The notes under the pieces are model-generated. The model saw only the letters and a list, made by a program, of their open reading frames with translations. It made no database searches and was not told the DNA's origin. Shown here one piece after another: positions 1 to 9,190 of a stretch of DNA of 43,608 bases. The translations under genes and the position numbers were made by a program. Every line of letters starts with the position of its first letter. Position 1 is the stretch's first letter. Source of the stretch: Hyphomicrobium sp. (GTDB lineage: Bacteria; Pseudomonadota; Alphaproteobacteria; Rhizobiales; Hyphomicrobiaceae); assembly GCF_020852195.1 (NCBI RefSeq), contig NZ_JADZBI010000066.1:1-43608 (forward strand), written 5' to 3'.

Positions 1-255
1 GTGCTCGCGCGAGGAGCCGCAGCCGAAATTCTCGCCCGCAACCAGGATTTCCGCGCTCCGGTACGCGGGCTTATTGAGCACGAAGTCGGGATTCTCCTTG
101 CCGCTCTGGTCGTAGCGCAGCTCGTAGAACAGCGCGCGGCCGAGCCCCGTGCGCTTGATCGTCTTCAGGAACTGCTTCGGGATGATCATGTCCGTGTCCA
201 CATTCCGGAGCGGAAAGGGAGCGGCGACGCCCGTTAGCTTGGTAAACTTCTGCAT
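1..255 (-). CDS. leuD: 3-isopropylmalate dehydratase small subunit, partial
   Basis: The small subunit of isopropylmalate isomerase works with LeuC to convert 2-isopropylmalate to 3-isopropylmalate in leucine synthesis. The start codon is at 253-255. The 85 visible codons begin [20 protein letters not shown] and include [12 protein letters not shown], a family hallmark, and GCGSSREH near the window edge, the loop that helps position substrate in aconitase-type swivel domains. The C-terminal part lies outside the window. Only the N-terminal ~40% of a ~200-residue protein is present. The partner leuC lies upstream on the same strand but is separated by three other genes, so the two subunits are not translationally coupled here. 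Confidence 0.96.
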   Translation of the reverse strand, partial: MQKFTKLTGVAAPFPLRNVDTDMIIPKQFLKTIKRTGLGRALFYELRYDQSGKENPDFVLNKPAYRSAEILVAGENFGCGSSREH

Positions 256-276
256 CTCTTGGTGTGTCCTGAACCT

Positions 277-708
277 TCAAACGCGCAGGCTGTCTGCCAG
301 CGCCCGGAAATAGCCTTCGGCGGCGAGCAGGCGGTCGACCCGGATGGCGGCCGCCGACGCCGCAGGCCCGACCGTCGTCCGGTGCGCGCCGAGCTGCTCC
401 AGCCGCCTTTTAACGCCAGCAAGCTTTCGTCCGTCAAGATGGTGTTGCAGCACGCCGACCAGGGTCTCCAGATAGCCCGTGATCCGGCCGAATTCACGGA
501 TCACCCCACGCTGCGCCACCCTGTCGTTGGGGGCTGTCGCGAGCCGTGCCGAGTGGCGGGCCGCCCGGCCCAGCGTCTCGGCGATGGCGTCGGCATAGCG
601 GGCCACCTTGGCGCGCCGCGACCGGTCCAGCGCCGTGAGCGCGCCGGCCCAGGTCCCGACCGTCTCGGCGATCGAAAGCAGCCGCTTCGGAAACTCGAGA
701 ACGTGCAT
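277..708 (-). CDS. hypothetical helical protein between leuC and leuD
   Basis: A 143-residue protein I do not recognise. It starts at ATG (706-708) and ends 21 bases before the leuD start, so it is probably co-transcribed with leuD. The sequence is rich in Ala, Arg and Leu, has no signal peptide or membrane segment, and looks mostly alpha-helical. It reads MHVLEFPKRLLSIAETVG at the N-terminus and ends in FRALADSLRV. Amphipathic heptad-like runs such as LETLVGVLQHHLDGRKLAG suggest a helical bundle or coiled coil. Small unknown genes between leuC and leuD are common in Rhizobiales, as far as I recall. No function can be assigned. The coding call rests on position, spacing and codon pattern. Confidence 0.7.
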   Translation of the reverse strand: MHVLEFPKRLLSIAETVGTWAGALTALDRSRRAKVARYADAIAETLGRAARHSARLATAPNDRVAQRGVIREFGRITGYLETLVGVLQHHLDGRKLAGVKRRLEQLGAHRTTVGPAASAAAIRVDRLLAAEGYFRALADSLRV

Positions 709-842
709 GGCGACGGCCGACCGGGACAGGCGGTTAAGCCCCCGATCGTAAATCAGGTCCTGCGGCCGGGGATAAACCTAGAGGCTAATGCCATTTGGCC
801 CGAACGTGGCACGGCTTGGGTGTTGATCCTCGACGTGTCTGG

Positions 843-862
843 ACTCCGGCCTTCGCCGGAGT
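843..862. repeat. extragenic palindrome, family A copy 1
   Basis: A perfect hairpin with arms ACTCCGGC and GCCGGAGT and loop CTTC, followed by GACGTCAAG. It lies between the 277-708 gene and the exported zincin gene. It resembles the hairpin at 21147-21164 (CCCCGGC-CTGC-GCCGGGG, then GACGTTGAG), so the two look like members of one dispersed intergenic repeat family. There is no T-run on either side, so intrinsic termination is unlikely. Confidence 0.6.
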
Positions 863-916
863 GACGTCAAGTTCGTGGCAGCCGAGTCGGCTCGTTCTGT
901 CAGTAACGGAAGGCCT

Positions 917-1456
917 CTACCGGATCGAGGGGTCGGCGAAGCACTTGCGCATGTACTCGCAGCGGTGCGAGCCCGCGAAATGCATGCTGTCGCCCTTGGC
1001 GGGAGAGATGAAGGCACAGATCTCCTCGAGCCCGTTCTCGTCGAGCCAGCCCTGCCGCCGTCCACGCTGCACGGCGAAGCAGTCGGCGGTCTCCTCGTCG
1101 GGCCCGCGGAACTGATGCCCGCACTCGTGCGCGAAGATCCAGAGCTTGACCGGCGTCGAGACCTTGGCGAGGAGCCGCGGATTGAGGATCAGGAAGCCCG
1201 GATAGGCCGCGCCGTAGTCGTCGAGCTGGCTGTCGATTACGGTCGGGCGCTGCCCGCAGATTTGCTTTTTGCCGTCGAGCTTGAGCTCACCCGGCGGCAG
1301 GACGTGCGCATCGCCGCCGACGTGGTCGACATACTCCTGTGGCGTGGGCACATCGTCGGCTGAGACCGGCTGCACTCCGAGTGCAAAAGCCGCAAGGCTC
1401 GCGCCCAGGAGAGATCGGCAGAGGGAGTGGAAGGTCGGACGGAGAACCGTCGTCAA
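917..1456 (-). CDS. exported zincin-like metalloprotease-type protein
   Basis: I place the start at TTG (1454-1456), behind AGAGG, because the following residues form a good signal peptide (basic N-terminus, then LLGASLAAFALGVQPVSADD). This gives 179 residues. A longer frame reaching 1525 would bury the signal. The mature part carries HECGH at residues 110-114 followed by DEETAD (120-125), the HExxH plus ExxAD arrangement of gluzincin (M48-like) sites, and several cysteines (near 67, 112, 126, 147, 166, 172) that could form disulfides in the periplasm. The protein is much shorter than true M48 peptidases and I do not recognise a named family. Peptidase activity is inferred from the motif only. 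The next gene downstream of leuC also encodes a zincin. Confidence 0.75.
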   Translation of the reverse strand: MTTVLRPTFHSLCRSLLGASLAAFALGVQPVSADDVPTPQEYVDHVGGDAHVLPPGELKLDGKKQICGQRPTVIDSQLDDYGAAYPGFLILNPRLLAKVSTPVKLWIFAHECGHQFRGPDEETADCFAVQRGRRQGWLDENGLEEICAFISPAKGDSMHFAGSHRCEYMRKCFADPSIR

Positions 1457-1646
1457 ATGAGCACCTCTACGCGACACCCGCACGCGCCCCGAAGAAATCC
1501 TTAGCAGCTTCAACATCGCCTGCAAAAGTTAACATTCGCTCAGGCGTGCCGAGCTTGTGCAGAACACCCCGCGCGCTGTGGCGAAATTGCAGCGCTCGGC
1601 AATTTTCGTCGTTCTATAGAAACAGGACTTTTTCCTGGCGGGCCAG

Positions 1647-2063
1647 TCACTGCGCCGCCTGCTCCTCGATCTCCTCCATATCGTCGTCGGAGAAGCCGAA
1701 ATGATGGCCGATCTCGTGCACGAGCACGTGCGTGATGATCTCGCCTAGGGGCTCGCCGCTCTCTGTCCAGTAGTCGAGGATCGCCCGCCGGTAGAGGAAC
1801 ACCATGTCGGGCTCGCGCGGCGCGTCGAGCACGCTCTTCTTGTCGAGCGAAAGCCCCTGGTAGAGTCCCATCAGGTCGAACGGGCTTTCGATGTCGAGCT
1901 CGTCGAGCACCTCGTCGAGAGCGAAATCCTCGATGCGGATCACGAGATCGCCGCATACCTCGCGGAACTCTGGCTCGATGCGCTCCCACGCCGCCGCCGC
2001 AATGATCTCGAAATCGGCCAGGGTGGGCGGCGTCGCCGATTTCCAGTCCACCGCGCCCGCCAT
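1647..2063 (-). CDS. zincin_1 family metallopeptidase-like protein (DUF1025)
   Basis: A 138-residue cytoplasmic protein matching the short 'possible zinc metallopeptidase' family (Zincin_1, PF06262). The signature is HVLVHEIGHHFGFSDDDME: HEIGH at residues 116-120 gives the two histidine ligands and the glutamate, and the HExxHxxGxxD spacing puts Asp126 as the likely third ligand. The length is normal for the family, where almost the whole protein is the minimal catalytic fold. It starts at ATG (2061-2063), 94 bases downstream of the leuC stop on the same strand, so it may be read from the leuC transcript. Substrate unknown. Members are widespread in actinobacteria and alphaproteobacteria but poorly studied. 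Confidence 0.88.
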   Translation of the reverse strand: MAGAVDWKSATPPTLADFEIIAAAAWERIEPEFREVCGDLVIRIEDFALDEVLDELDIESPFDLMGLYQGLSLDKKSVLDAPREPDMVFLYRRAILDYWTESGEPLGEIITHVLVHEIGHHFGFSDDDMEEIEEQAAQ

Positions 2064-2157
2064 GCCCTGCTCTCCCGCCGTTTCTGATTTTCGAAGGGCA
2101 GAGATAGGCGCTTCGGGCCCACCCCTTCAAGGGGTGGCGGCGCATCCGGCAGGCGTT

Positions 2158-3564
2158 CTAGGCCTGCCAGGTGCGAATGTCGACGAAATGGCCCTCGAGC
2201 GCGGCTGCGGCCGCCATCGCCGGCGACACGAGGTGCGTCCGCCCCTTGTAGCCCTGACGGCCCTCGAAGTTGCGGTTCGACGTCGACGCGCAACGCTGCT
2301 CGGGCTTGAGCTGGTCGGGATTCATGCCGAGGCACATGGAGCAGCCGGGCTCGCGCCACTCGAAGCCGGCGGCCTTGAAGATCTTGTCGAGACCCTCGGC
2401 CTCCGCCTGCTGCTTCACGAGACCCGATCCCGGCACGATCATCGCGTAGGCGAGCCGCTCGGAGATCTTCTTGCCCTCGACGATTTTGGCAACTTCGCGC
2501 AGGTCCTCCATGCGCCCGTTGGTGCAGGAGCCGATCCATACCACGTCGAGCGGGATGTCCGTCATCCTCGTGCCGGGTGCGAGTCCCATGTACTCGAGCG
2601 CCCGCTTCATCGAGGCACGCTTGTTCTCGTCCGCCACCTCGTCCGGGTTCGGCACGAGGCCGGCAACCGAGACCACATCCTCGGGGCTCGTGCCCCAGGA
2701 GACGATCGGCGGCAGCTTGGCCGCGTCGAGGCGCACCTCGCGGTCGAAATGCGCGCCTTCGTCGGAGTAGAGCGTGTCCCAGTACTTCAACGCCATGTCC
2801 CAGGCCTGGCCCTTCGGCGCCTTGGGACGGCCCTTGATGAAGGCATAGGTCTTCTCGTCGGGCGCGATCATGCCGGCCCGCGCGCCACCCTCGATCGACA
2901 TGTTGCAGACCGTCATGCGGCCTTCCATGGAGAGGTCGCGGATCGCCTCGCCCGCGTACTCGATCACGGAGCCCGTGCCGCCGGCGGTGCCGATCTCGCC
3001 GATGATGGCCAGGATGATGTCCTTCGCCGTCACGTGGGCCGGCAGCTTGCCGTCCACGGAGACGCGCATGTTCTTGGCCTTCTTCTGCACCAGCGTCTGG
3101 GTGGCGAGCACGTGCTCGACCTCGCTCGTGCCGATGCCGTGCGCCAAGGCTCCGAACGCGCCGTGCGTCGAGGTATGGCTGTCGCCGCAGACGATGGTGG
3201 TGCCGGGCAGCGTGAAGCCCTGCTCGGGGCCGACGACGTGCACGATGCCCTGCCGCTTGTCGAGCTCGTTGTAGTACTCGACGCCGAAGTCGCGCGCATT
3301 GGTGGCCAGCGTCTCGACCTGCACCCGGCTGTCCTCGTCGGCGATGCCGCGGGTGCGGTCCGTGGTCGGAACGTTGTGGTCGACGACGGCCAGCGTCTTC
3401 TCGGGGGCCCGTACCTTGCGTCCGCTCATCCGGAGCCCCTCGAACGCCTGCGGGCTCGTCACCTCGTGCACGAGATGGCGGTCGATGTAGAGCAGGCAGG
3501 TGCCGTCCGGTTGCCGGTCGACCACGTGGTCGTCGAAAATCTTATCGTAGAGCGTCTTGGCCAT
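2158..3564 (-). CDS. leuC: 3-isopropylmalate dehydratase large subunit
   Basis: The large [4Fe-4S] subunit of isopropylmalate isomerase, cytosolic, acting with LeuD in leucine biosynthesis. I chose the start [15 protein letters not shown] (codon at 3562-3564), the conserved N-terminus. An in-frame codon 33 bases upstream would add an unconserved [11 protein letters not shown]. The 468 residues are a normal length. Cluster ligands are visible: Cys347 in WIGSCTNGR and Cys408/Cys411 in CSMCLGMN. The substrate-binding and catalytic blocks [13 protein letters not shown] and EYAGEAIR are also intact. The gene follows a 305-base intergenic region, so it probably has its own promoter. Three genes separate it from leuD. 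Confidence 0.98.
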   Translation of the reverse strand: MAKTLYDKIFDDHVVDRQPDGTCLLYIDRHLVHEVTSPQAFEGLRMSGRKVRAPEKTLAVVDHNVPTTDRTRGIADEDSRVQVETLATNARDFGVEYYNELDKRQGIVHVVGPEQGFTLPGTTIVCGDSHTSTHGAFGALAHGIGTSEVEHVLATQTLVQKKAKNMRVSVDGKLPAHVTAKDIILAIIGEIGTAGGTGSVIEYAGEAIRDLSMEGRMTVCNMSIEGGARAGMIAPDEKTYAFIKGRPKAPKGQAWDMALKYWDTLYSDEGAHFDREVRLDAAKLPPIVSWGTSPEDVVSVAGLVPNPDEVADENKRASMKRALEYMGLAPGTRMTDIPLDVVWIGSCTNGRMEDLREVAKIVEGKKISERLAYAMIVPGSGLVKQQAEAEGLDKIFKAAGFEWREPGCSMCLGMNPDQLKPEQRCASTSNRNFEGRQGYKGRTHLVSPAMAAAAALEGHFVDIRTWQA

Positions 3565-3869
3565 GGTTCGGGCTCGGTAAAGGGGGAATTTTCCCATCAG
3601 ATAGCGTTTCGGCGGCCGGGTTGCAAATCAGCCGCCCTTGCCGCCCCGATAAGGTGAAAATCGGCGATGTTTGCGCCCAACGTGCGGTGCCCGCTCGGGC
3701 GACGCCAGCCAGCAAAAGGGCCGGACCCCGATCGGCGGCCCGGCCTGAGGTGGCCAGCACGGAAGCTCGCCTTGGGCGGTGGCAATTAACCCTCGGCTCA
3801 GCGCCGCACCGGATGCCTGAGATACGGCCGGACCCCTCTGCGGTTTTACGCGCCAGGCCAAAGTACAGC
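3565..3869. other. intergenic region between lysR-type gene and leuC
   Basis: This 305-base stretch has no convincing gene on either strand. It must hold the leuC promoter and leader on the minus strand. Close to leuC there is GGGAAAATTCCCCC on the minus strand, a weak palindrome. I see no leader peptide rich in leucine codons and no terminator-antiterminator pair that would indicate classical leu attenuation. Confidence 0.5.
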
Positions 3870-4772
3870 CTACTCCCGCCAGTGGCGCGCCTTGGCGACC
3901 AGGAAGTCGCGCAGCACTTGCACCTTCTTCGAGCTCTTGAGCTCTTCGGGATAGACGAACAGCACCGGCAGGCTCGGCTTTTCCGCGTCGCACTTGGTGA
4001 GCACGGGCACCAGGTCGCTGTCCTGCTCCGTCATGTAGTCGGGGATCATGCCGATGCCGATGCCGGCCAGCACGGCCTGCTTGATCGCCACCACGCTGTT
4101 GGTCCGGAGCACCGGCTCGCGCGGCTCGCCTTCCGGGCGCCCTGCCGTCTCCAGCCAACTGATCGCAGGCAGCAGTTGCGGCGGCATGCCGCTGTAGGAC
4201 AGCACGCGGTGGCTGCCGTTGTCGAGGTCGGCGAATGTCTCCGGAACGCCGAAGCGGCGCGTGTATTTCGTCGAGGCCATCGGCCGCACGCTGGCCGTGA
4301 ACAGTGGCCGGCGGATGAGGTCCGCCTGCTCCGGCTCGCGCGTCCAGATAGCGACATCCGCGGCGCGCATGGCGATGTCGATCTGATCGTCGTCGAGCAG
4401 AAGCTCGATGCGGATCTCCGGATAAAGCTCCATGAACTCGCGAAGCCGCTGCGACACCCAGACCGTGCCGAGCCCCACCGGCGCCGCTACCGAGAGCAGT
4501 CCGGACGGCTTGGTGGTGGTATCGGCGAGTAGCGTTTCTGCCGTCTGCAGCTTGCTCATGACCTCGGCCACGGTGGCGTAGAGCAACTCGCCCTGCTCGG
4601 TCAGCACGAGGCCGCGTGCATGGCGGTGGAACAGCGAGACCTTGAGGTCGCGCTCCAGTGCCGACACCTGCCGGCTGACAGCCGACTGGCTCATGTGCAG
4701 CGCGTCGCCCGCGTGCGTGAAGCTGCCCGCCGCGGCGGCCGCATGGACGATCCTGAGCTTGTCCCAATCCAT
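3870..4772 (-). CDS. lsrB: LysR-family regulator, LsrB-like
   Basis: A 300-residue LysR-type transcriptional regulator starting at MDWDKLRIVHAAAAAGSFTH. The winged HTH occupies residues 1-60, with the signature SQSAVSRQVSALERDLKVSLFHR, and an effector-binding domain runs from ~90 to 290. The N-terminus and position near trxB match the LsrB group of rhizobia, known in Sinorhizobium and Agrobacterium as a redox-responsive regulator of envelope and oxidative-stress genes. Unlike my recollection of S. meliloti LsrB, where three cysteines sense redox, I count a single cysteine (Cys261). The symbol is therefore by context and similarity. A longer in-frame start at 4853 is less likely because the family begins at MDWDKL. 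The gene is divergent from the lipoprotein gene at 5081. Confidence 0.88.
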   Translation of the reverse strand: MDWDKLRIVHAAAAAGSFTHAGDALHMSQSAVSRQVSALERDLKVSLFHRHARGLVLTEQGELLYATVAEVMSKLQTAETLLADTTTKPSGLLSVAAPVGLGTVWVSQRLREFMELYPEIRIELLLDDDQIDIAMRAADVAIWTREPEQADLIRRPLFTASVRPMASTKYTRRFGVPETFADLDNGSHRVLSYSGMPPQLLPAISWLETAGRPEGEPREPVLRTNSVVAIKQAVLAGIGIGMIPDYMTEQDSDLVPVLTKCDAEKPSLPVLFVYPEELKSSKKVQVLRDFLVAKARHWRE

Positions 4773-5080
4773 CGAGATACCCCGCAAACGAGCAATCGGC
4801 CGGCGACCAAGCGATTCCGATCGCTCGGGCGAACGGTGCATCCGCACGGACACGCATCGTCTGCCTAAGCATTGCGATTATTTGATATCAGAATTAGGGT
4901 GGCCATCGAAAAATGCATAGCGGCGACCCTGCACCACAGGTAAAGCCGGCATTGGCAGCGAACCAAGCTGTGGTTATATCTGCGCGTATACGACGGGCTG
5001 CGGCGCGCCTGCCGCCAGCCAATCCCCAACCCCTGCCGGCCGTTTCTTAGCCGCCGACCCAAGAGCAAAGGTGTGTCGAC
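4773..5080. promoter_or_regulatory. divergent intergenic region with palindrome at 4883-4890
   Basis: These 308 bases separate the lysR-type gene (minus) from the lipoprotein gene (plus). The AT-rich part contains the perfect palindrome TGATATCA (4883-4890) within ATTATTTGATATCAGAATTA, about 110 bases upstream of the regulator start. LysR proteins usually bind T-N11-A partial palindromes near their own divergent promoter, so this is a candidate autoregulatory site. No gene is visible here. Confidence 0.35.
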
Positions 5081-5947
5081 ATGAGGTTCCTGCGTGTAGC
5101 TGCTCTCGCCCTTGCCGCCTCCCTGAGCGCCTGCGGTGGCTCCGACGAGCCGACGAAAGTGTGGGAAGCTACGGGCTTCAGTGCGCCTGAATCGGCGCTT
5201 CCGGACACCGACGCCGGCGTGATCTACGTCAGCAACATGGGTGGCGGCAAGCCCGACGAGAAGGACGGCGACGGCTTCATCTCGAAGCTTAGGCTCGACG
5301 GCAAGGTGACGGAGGCGAAGTGGGTCACCGGCCTCGACGCACCGAAGGGCCTGGCGCTGTCCAATGGCAAGCTGTACGTCGGCGACGTCGACCATCTCGT
5401 CGAGATCGACGTTGCGACCGGAACCGTCACCCGCCATCAGGCCGCGGGCGCCAAGAGCCTGAACGATCCCGCCGTCGACAGCGAGGGCCGCATCTACGTG
5501 CCGGACTGGGCAGGCAACGCCATCTGGCGGCTCGCCGACGGCACTTTCGAGAAGTGGCTCGAGAGCGACGCGCTCAAGACCCCGAACGGGCTCCTCGTCG
5601 AAAGCGACAGGCTCGTGATTGCCCCCTGGGGCAGCGGTCTGAAGGCTGACTTCTCCACCGAGACGCCCGGCAACCTTCTGACGGTCAGCCTCGCCGACAA
5701 GACCGTCGCCGACCTCGGCAACGGCACCCCTGTCGGCAACCTCGACGGCCTTGAGCCGTTCGACGCCGACAACTATCTCGTGACCGACTGGGTGGCCGGC
5801 AAGGTGTTCCAGGTTTCGCGCTCGGGTGAGGCCAAGGTGGTGCTGTCTCTCGGCCAGGGCACGGCTGACCTCAACTACAACCCGAGCACGCGCACCGCCA
5901 TCATCCCGCTGATGGTCGACGGCAAGGTGGTCGCCTATAAGTTCTGA
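5081..5947 (+). CDS. SMP-30/gluconolactonase-like lipoprotein
   Basis: A 288-residue secreted lipoprotein. The N-terminus MRFLRVAALALAASLSAC is a type II signal with lipobox LSAC, cysteine at residue 18, followed by GG, so it should be lipid-anchored in the envelope. The remainder has the repeating strand pattern of a six-bladed beta-propeller of the SMP-30/gluconolactonase/strictosidine-synthase kind, with blade motifs such as GLALSNGKLYVGD, DSEGRIYVPDWAGNAIWR and TPNGLLVESDRLVIAPWG. The enzyme activity and substrate are unknown, and propellers of this type also act as binding proteins. It starts at ATG (5081) after AAAGG. It is divergent from the LysR-type regulator, which could control it. 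Confidence 0.85.
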   Translation: MRFLRVAALALAASLSACGGSDEPTKVWEATGFSAPESALPDTDAGVIYVSNMGGGKPDEKDGDGFISKLRLDGKVTEAKWVTGLDAPKGLALSNGKLYVGDVDHLVEIDVATGTVTRHQAAGAKSLNDPAVDSEGRIYVPDWAGNAIWRLADGTFEKWLESDALKTPNGLLVESDRLVIAPWGSGLKADFSTETPGNLLTVSLADKTVADLGNGTPVGNLDGLEPFDADNYLVTDWVAGKVFQVSRSGEAKVVLSLGQGTADLNYNPSTRTAIIPLMVDGKVVAYKF

Positions 5948-5976
5948 CGCGGGCGGGAGCGCCCTTGGAGAGAGGT

Positions 5977-5996
5977 CGCGCCGCGGAAGCGGCGCG
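5977..5996. terminator. hairpin between convergent lipoprotein gene and trxB
   Basis: Perfect arms CGCGCCGC and GCGGCGCG around loop GGAA, placed between the lipoprotein stop (5947) and the trxB stop (6014). There is no T-run, so it may be a structured 3' end or a weak bidirectional terminator rather than a textbook intrinsic one. Confidence 0.45.
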
Positions 5997-6013
5997 GGTG
6001 AGGGGGGCGAGAT

Positions 6014-7048
<1,035 letters not shown>

Positions 7049-7105
7049 TCATATAATCAAGGACCGGGGCCAGCGCGAGCCCTGCCAAGCGCAAGTCGGC
7101 ACCTA

Positions 7106-7993
7106 TCAACCGTCCGATAGATAGGACAGCGCGGCGCGAATCACGGGCGGGGCAAACAAAATATTCCGGTGTCCCAATCCGTCGAACGCCAGCAGCGTCG
7201 CCTTGGGGCACGCCGCCGCGATCTCCTCGGCATGCCGGAACACCACCTCCGTATCGTCGCGGGCATGGATCACGAGCGCCGGGCGGCCGGTTGCGGCCAG
7301 CAGATTGGCAGCCGTGAAGGTCGCCATCGGTCGGTGCGCGACGCGCTCGAGGTGTCGCTCGAAGTTGCGCGTTGCCGCCGGCCCGAGGTGAAGCTCGTCG
7401 GCGAACTCCCGTGTGATGGTCGAGAAGCTGTTCGGCGAGGAGAGGAGCACGTAGCGCTCGAACGGGTAGGCGCGCGCCATCGGCGGGCCGCCTTCGCCCA
7501 CGAGCAGCGCGGCGAGGCCGCCCATGGAATGCGTGACCGCGAACTTGAACGGGCCGAGCGTCTCGGCGACGTGCAGCAGGGCCCGCGCGCAATCGATCAG
7601 GCTGGCGCGTTCCTGCGCGCTCTTGCCGTGGCCGGGCTGATCGAATGCGACGACGCGGAAGCCGGCCCGGCGCAACTGCTCGGCGAACACGGCCATGAAA
7701 GAGGCTTCGCTGGTCCAGCCGTGGGCGATAAGCACGCCGGCATGCGGGCCGTCTCCTTCGGGCTCGAACACGTAGGCCTGCACCTCGCCTTCGGTGGTCG
7801 GCATGCGCACCCAGAGCGCATTGCGCAGGTGGAACCGTGCGCGCTCGGCGAGCAGAACGTGATCCGCGCTGCGCCGCGTGGAGAGCTTCGGCAGGCAGAA
7901 GCGCCGGTAGGCGAGATCGCCGGCCAGCGCCGGCGGCAGATGGTCGAGACGAACGGGCCGCGTTCTCAATCTCCGATCGAAGAACAGGGTCAT
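7106..7993 (-). CDS. alpha/beta hydrolase
   Basis: A 295-residue alpha/beta-hydrolase-fold protein without a signal peptide. The nucleophile elbow is THSMGG (Ser156, a G/T-x-S-x-G variant), the oxyanion region is AHGWTSE (90-96), and a C-terminal block gives candidate acid HARDDTEV and base FDGLGHRN. About 60 residues precede the core fold. The GHGKS motif (DQPGHGKSAQE) is typical of esterase/lyase members of this superfamily. Substrate unknown. It lies 126 bases upstream of trxB on the same strand and is divergent from the HxlR regulator at 8106. Confidence 0.9.
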   Translation of the reverse strand: MTLFFDRRLRTRPVRLDHLPPALAGDLAYRRFCLPKLSTRRSADHVLLAERARFHLRNALWVRMPTTEGEVQAYVFEPEGDGPHAGVLIAHGWTSEASFMAVFAEQLRRAGFRVVAFDQPGHGKSAQERASLIDCARALLHVAETLGPFKFAVTHSMGGLAALLVGEGGPPMARAYPFERYVLLSSPNSFSTITREFADELHLGPAATRNFERHLERVAHRPMATFTAANLLAATGRPALVIHARDDTEVVFRHAEEIAAACPKATLLAFDGLGHRNILFAPPVIRAALSYLSDG

Positions 7994-8105
7994 CGACCGC
8001 CGGTCTCCCTATACAGGCTCACACGCCGCGCGAAAATCGAAGTCCGCCAGCACGTTCGAGAAACGGATTGGATCGCCAAGGGACTCCCGTGATAGAGGAC
8101 ACGTC

Positions 8106-8510
8106 ATGAAAACCGTCGATGAGCACCGTCCGGAAACGTGCAAGCCGATCGGCGAGATCCTCTCGCTCGTCGGCGACAGGTGGACCGTGCTGCTGCTCGC
8201 CGCGTTGGGCGACAGACGTATGCGCTTTGGCGAGTTGCACAGAGCCATCGACGGCATCTCACAACGTATGCTGACCGTAACGGTACGCAGCCTCGAGCGC
8301 GACGGATTGCTGATCAGGACGGTCTATCCGACCATACCGCCGCGCGTGGAGTATGAGCTGTCCGATCTCGGCCGCTCTCTCAAGGATGCCCTTGCGCCGG
8401 TCGGCGCCTGGGTATCCGCAAATCAGCAGAGCATCGAAGCCTCTCGTCGACAATTCGACCAGAAGGCGCAGGAGAACGATAGCTCCCGACACTTATCGAA
8501 CGGTAAGTAA
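8106..8510 (+). CDS. HxlR-family transcriptional regulator
   Basis: A 134-residue winged-helix regulator of the HxlR (MarR-like) family. The family blocks are present: CKPIGEILSLVGDRWTVLLL near the N-terminus, FGELHRAIDGISQRMLT (recognition helix), and VRSLERDGLLIRTVYPTIPPRVEYELSDLG (wing). The cysteine at residue 12 is in the position used as a thiol sensor in YodB/HypR-type members. Redox or electrophile sensing is therefore plausible but inferred. The start is supported by AGAGGA seven bases upstream. The downstream neighbour is an FMN-dependent reductase, a common target of this family. The C-terminal ~25 residues are polar and unconserved. Confidence 0.93.
   Translation: MKTVDEHRPETCKPIGEILSLVGDRWTVLLLAALGDRRMRFGELHRAIDGISQRMLTVTVRSLERDGLLIRTVYPTIPPRVEYELSDLGRSLKDALAPVGAWVSANQQSIEASRRQFDQKAQENDSSRHLSNGK
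8491..8508 (+). promoter_or_regulatory. candidate HxlR operator upstream of FMN reductase
   Basis: The imperfect palindrome ACTTATCGAACGGTAAGT matches its own reverse complement at 14 of 18 positions, with arms ACTTA/TAAGT and inner CG/CG. It overlaps the last codons of the hxlR-type gene and lies ~80 bases upstream of the reductase start, a sensible place for an operator of that gene. No binding data exist here. Confidence 0.4.
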
Positions 8511-8589
8511 CGACCGAAAAAGTGCCGTCTTGTGGTGTGGGTACGGCACGCCTAGGTCCCTCGCGATTGCATCAGCCGAGGGACCTTTC

Positions 8590-9177
8590 ATGACTTCGAG
8601 ACCCCACATCGCCATTGTCGTCAGCACCACGCGCCAAGGCCGCTTCGGCGACACTCCGACCGCGTGGATTGCCGACATCGCGAGCCGTCGCGGCGACGCC
8701 ACCTTCGAGGTCGTCGATCTGCGCGACTATCCGATGCCGTTCTTCGAGCAGAAGATTCCGCTCATCTACGCGCCCGTCGAGAACGACGTCGCCAGGCAAT
8801 GGGCAGCCAAGATGGCAAGCTTCGACGGCTACATATTCGTCACCGCCGAATACAACCACAGCATCACGGGTGTGCTGAAGAACGCGCTCGATCACCTCTA
8901 CGAGGAGCCTCAGCGCAAGCCGGCGACATTCGTCGGATATGGCGGAACCGGCGCTGCGAGAGCAATTGAGCATCTGCGCAATATTCTGGCCGAGCTGCAC
9001 GTTGCCACGCTCAAGCATGCAGTCCACATCGGTATGGTCGAGATGATCGGCATGTTGCGCGAAGGCAAGCAGATGACCGACTACCCGCATCTCGAGCAGT
9101 CGGCCGTGCCGATGCTGGATGACCTCGTATGGTGGACAGTGGCGCTCAAGCAGGCCCGCGAGGCAGCAACCCGATAG
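8590..9177 (+). CDS. NADPH-dependent FMN reductase family protein
   Basis: A 195-residue flavodoxin-like protein of the NADPH-dependent FMN reductase (azoreductase/quinone reductase) family. The FMN phosphate loop is STTRQGRFGD near residue 12. The second binding block is VTAEYNHSITGVLKNALDHL, where the N-x-S-x-x-x-L-K pattern contacts flavin. The third is GYGGTGAARAIEHLR. Normal length. I chose ATG at 8590 because GAGGGA lies eight bases before it; an earlier in-frame codon runs back into the regulator gene. Such enzymes reduce quinones, azo dyes or chromate by two electrons. It probably forms a regulated unit with the HxlR protein. Confidence 0.93.
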   Translation: MTSRPHIAIVVSTTRQGRFGDTPTAWIADIASRRGDATFEVVDLRDYPMPFFEQKIPLIYAPVENDVARQWAAKMASFDGYIFVTAEYNHSITGVLKNALDHLYEEPQRKPATFVGYGGTGAARAIEHLRNILAELHVATLKHAVHIGMVEMIGMLREGKQMTDYPHLEQSAVPMLDDLVWWTVALKQAREAATR

Positions 9178-9190
9178 GGCGCCATCGTCA

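Noticed and set aside
1891-3657. A 588-codon open frame on the plus strand across leuC
   Set aside because: It is antisense to leuC, whose protein is fully recognisable. In GC-rich DNA the opposite strand of a gene often lacks stops, and its translation is Arg/His/Ala-rich without family motifs.
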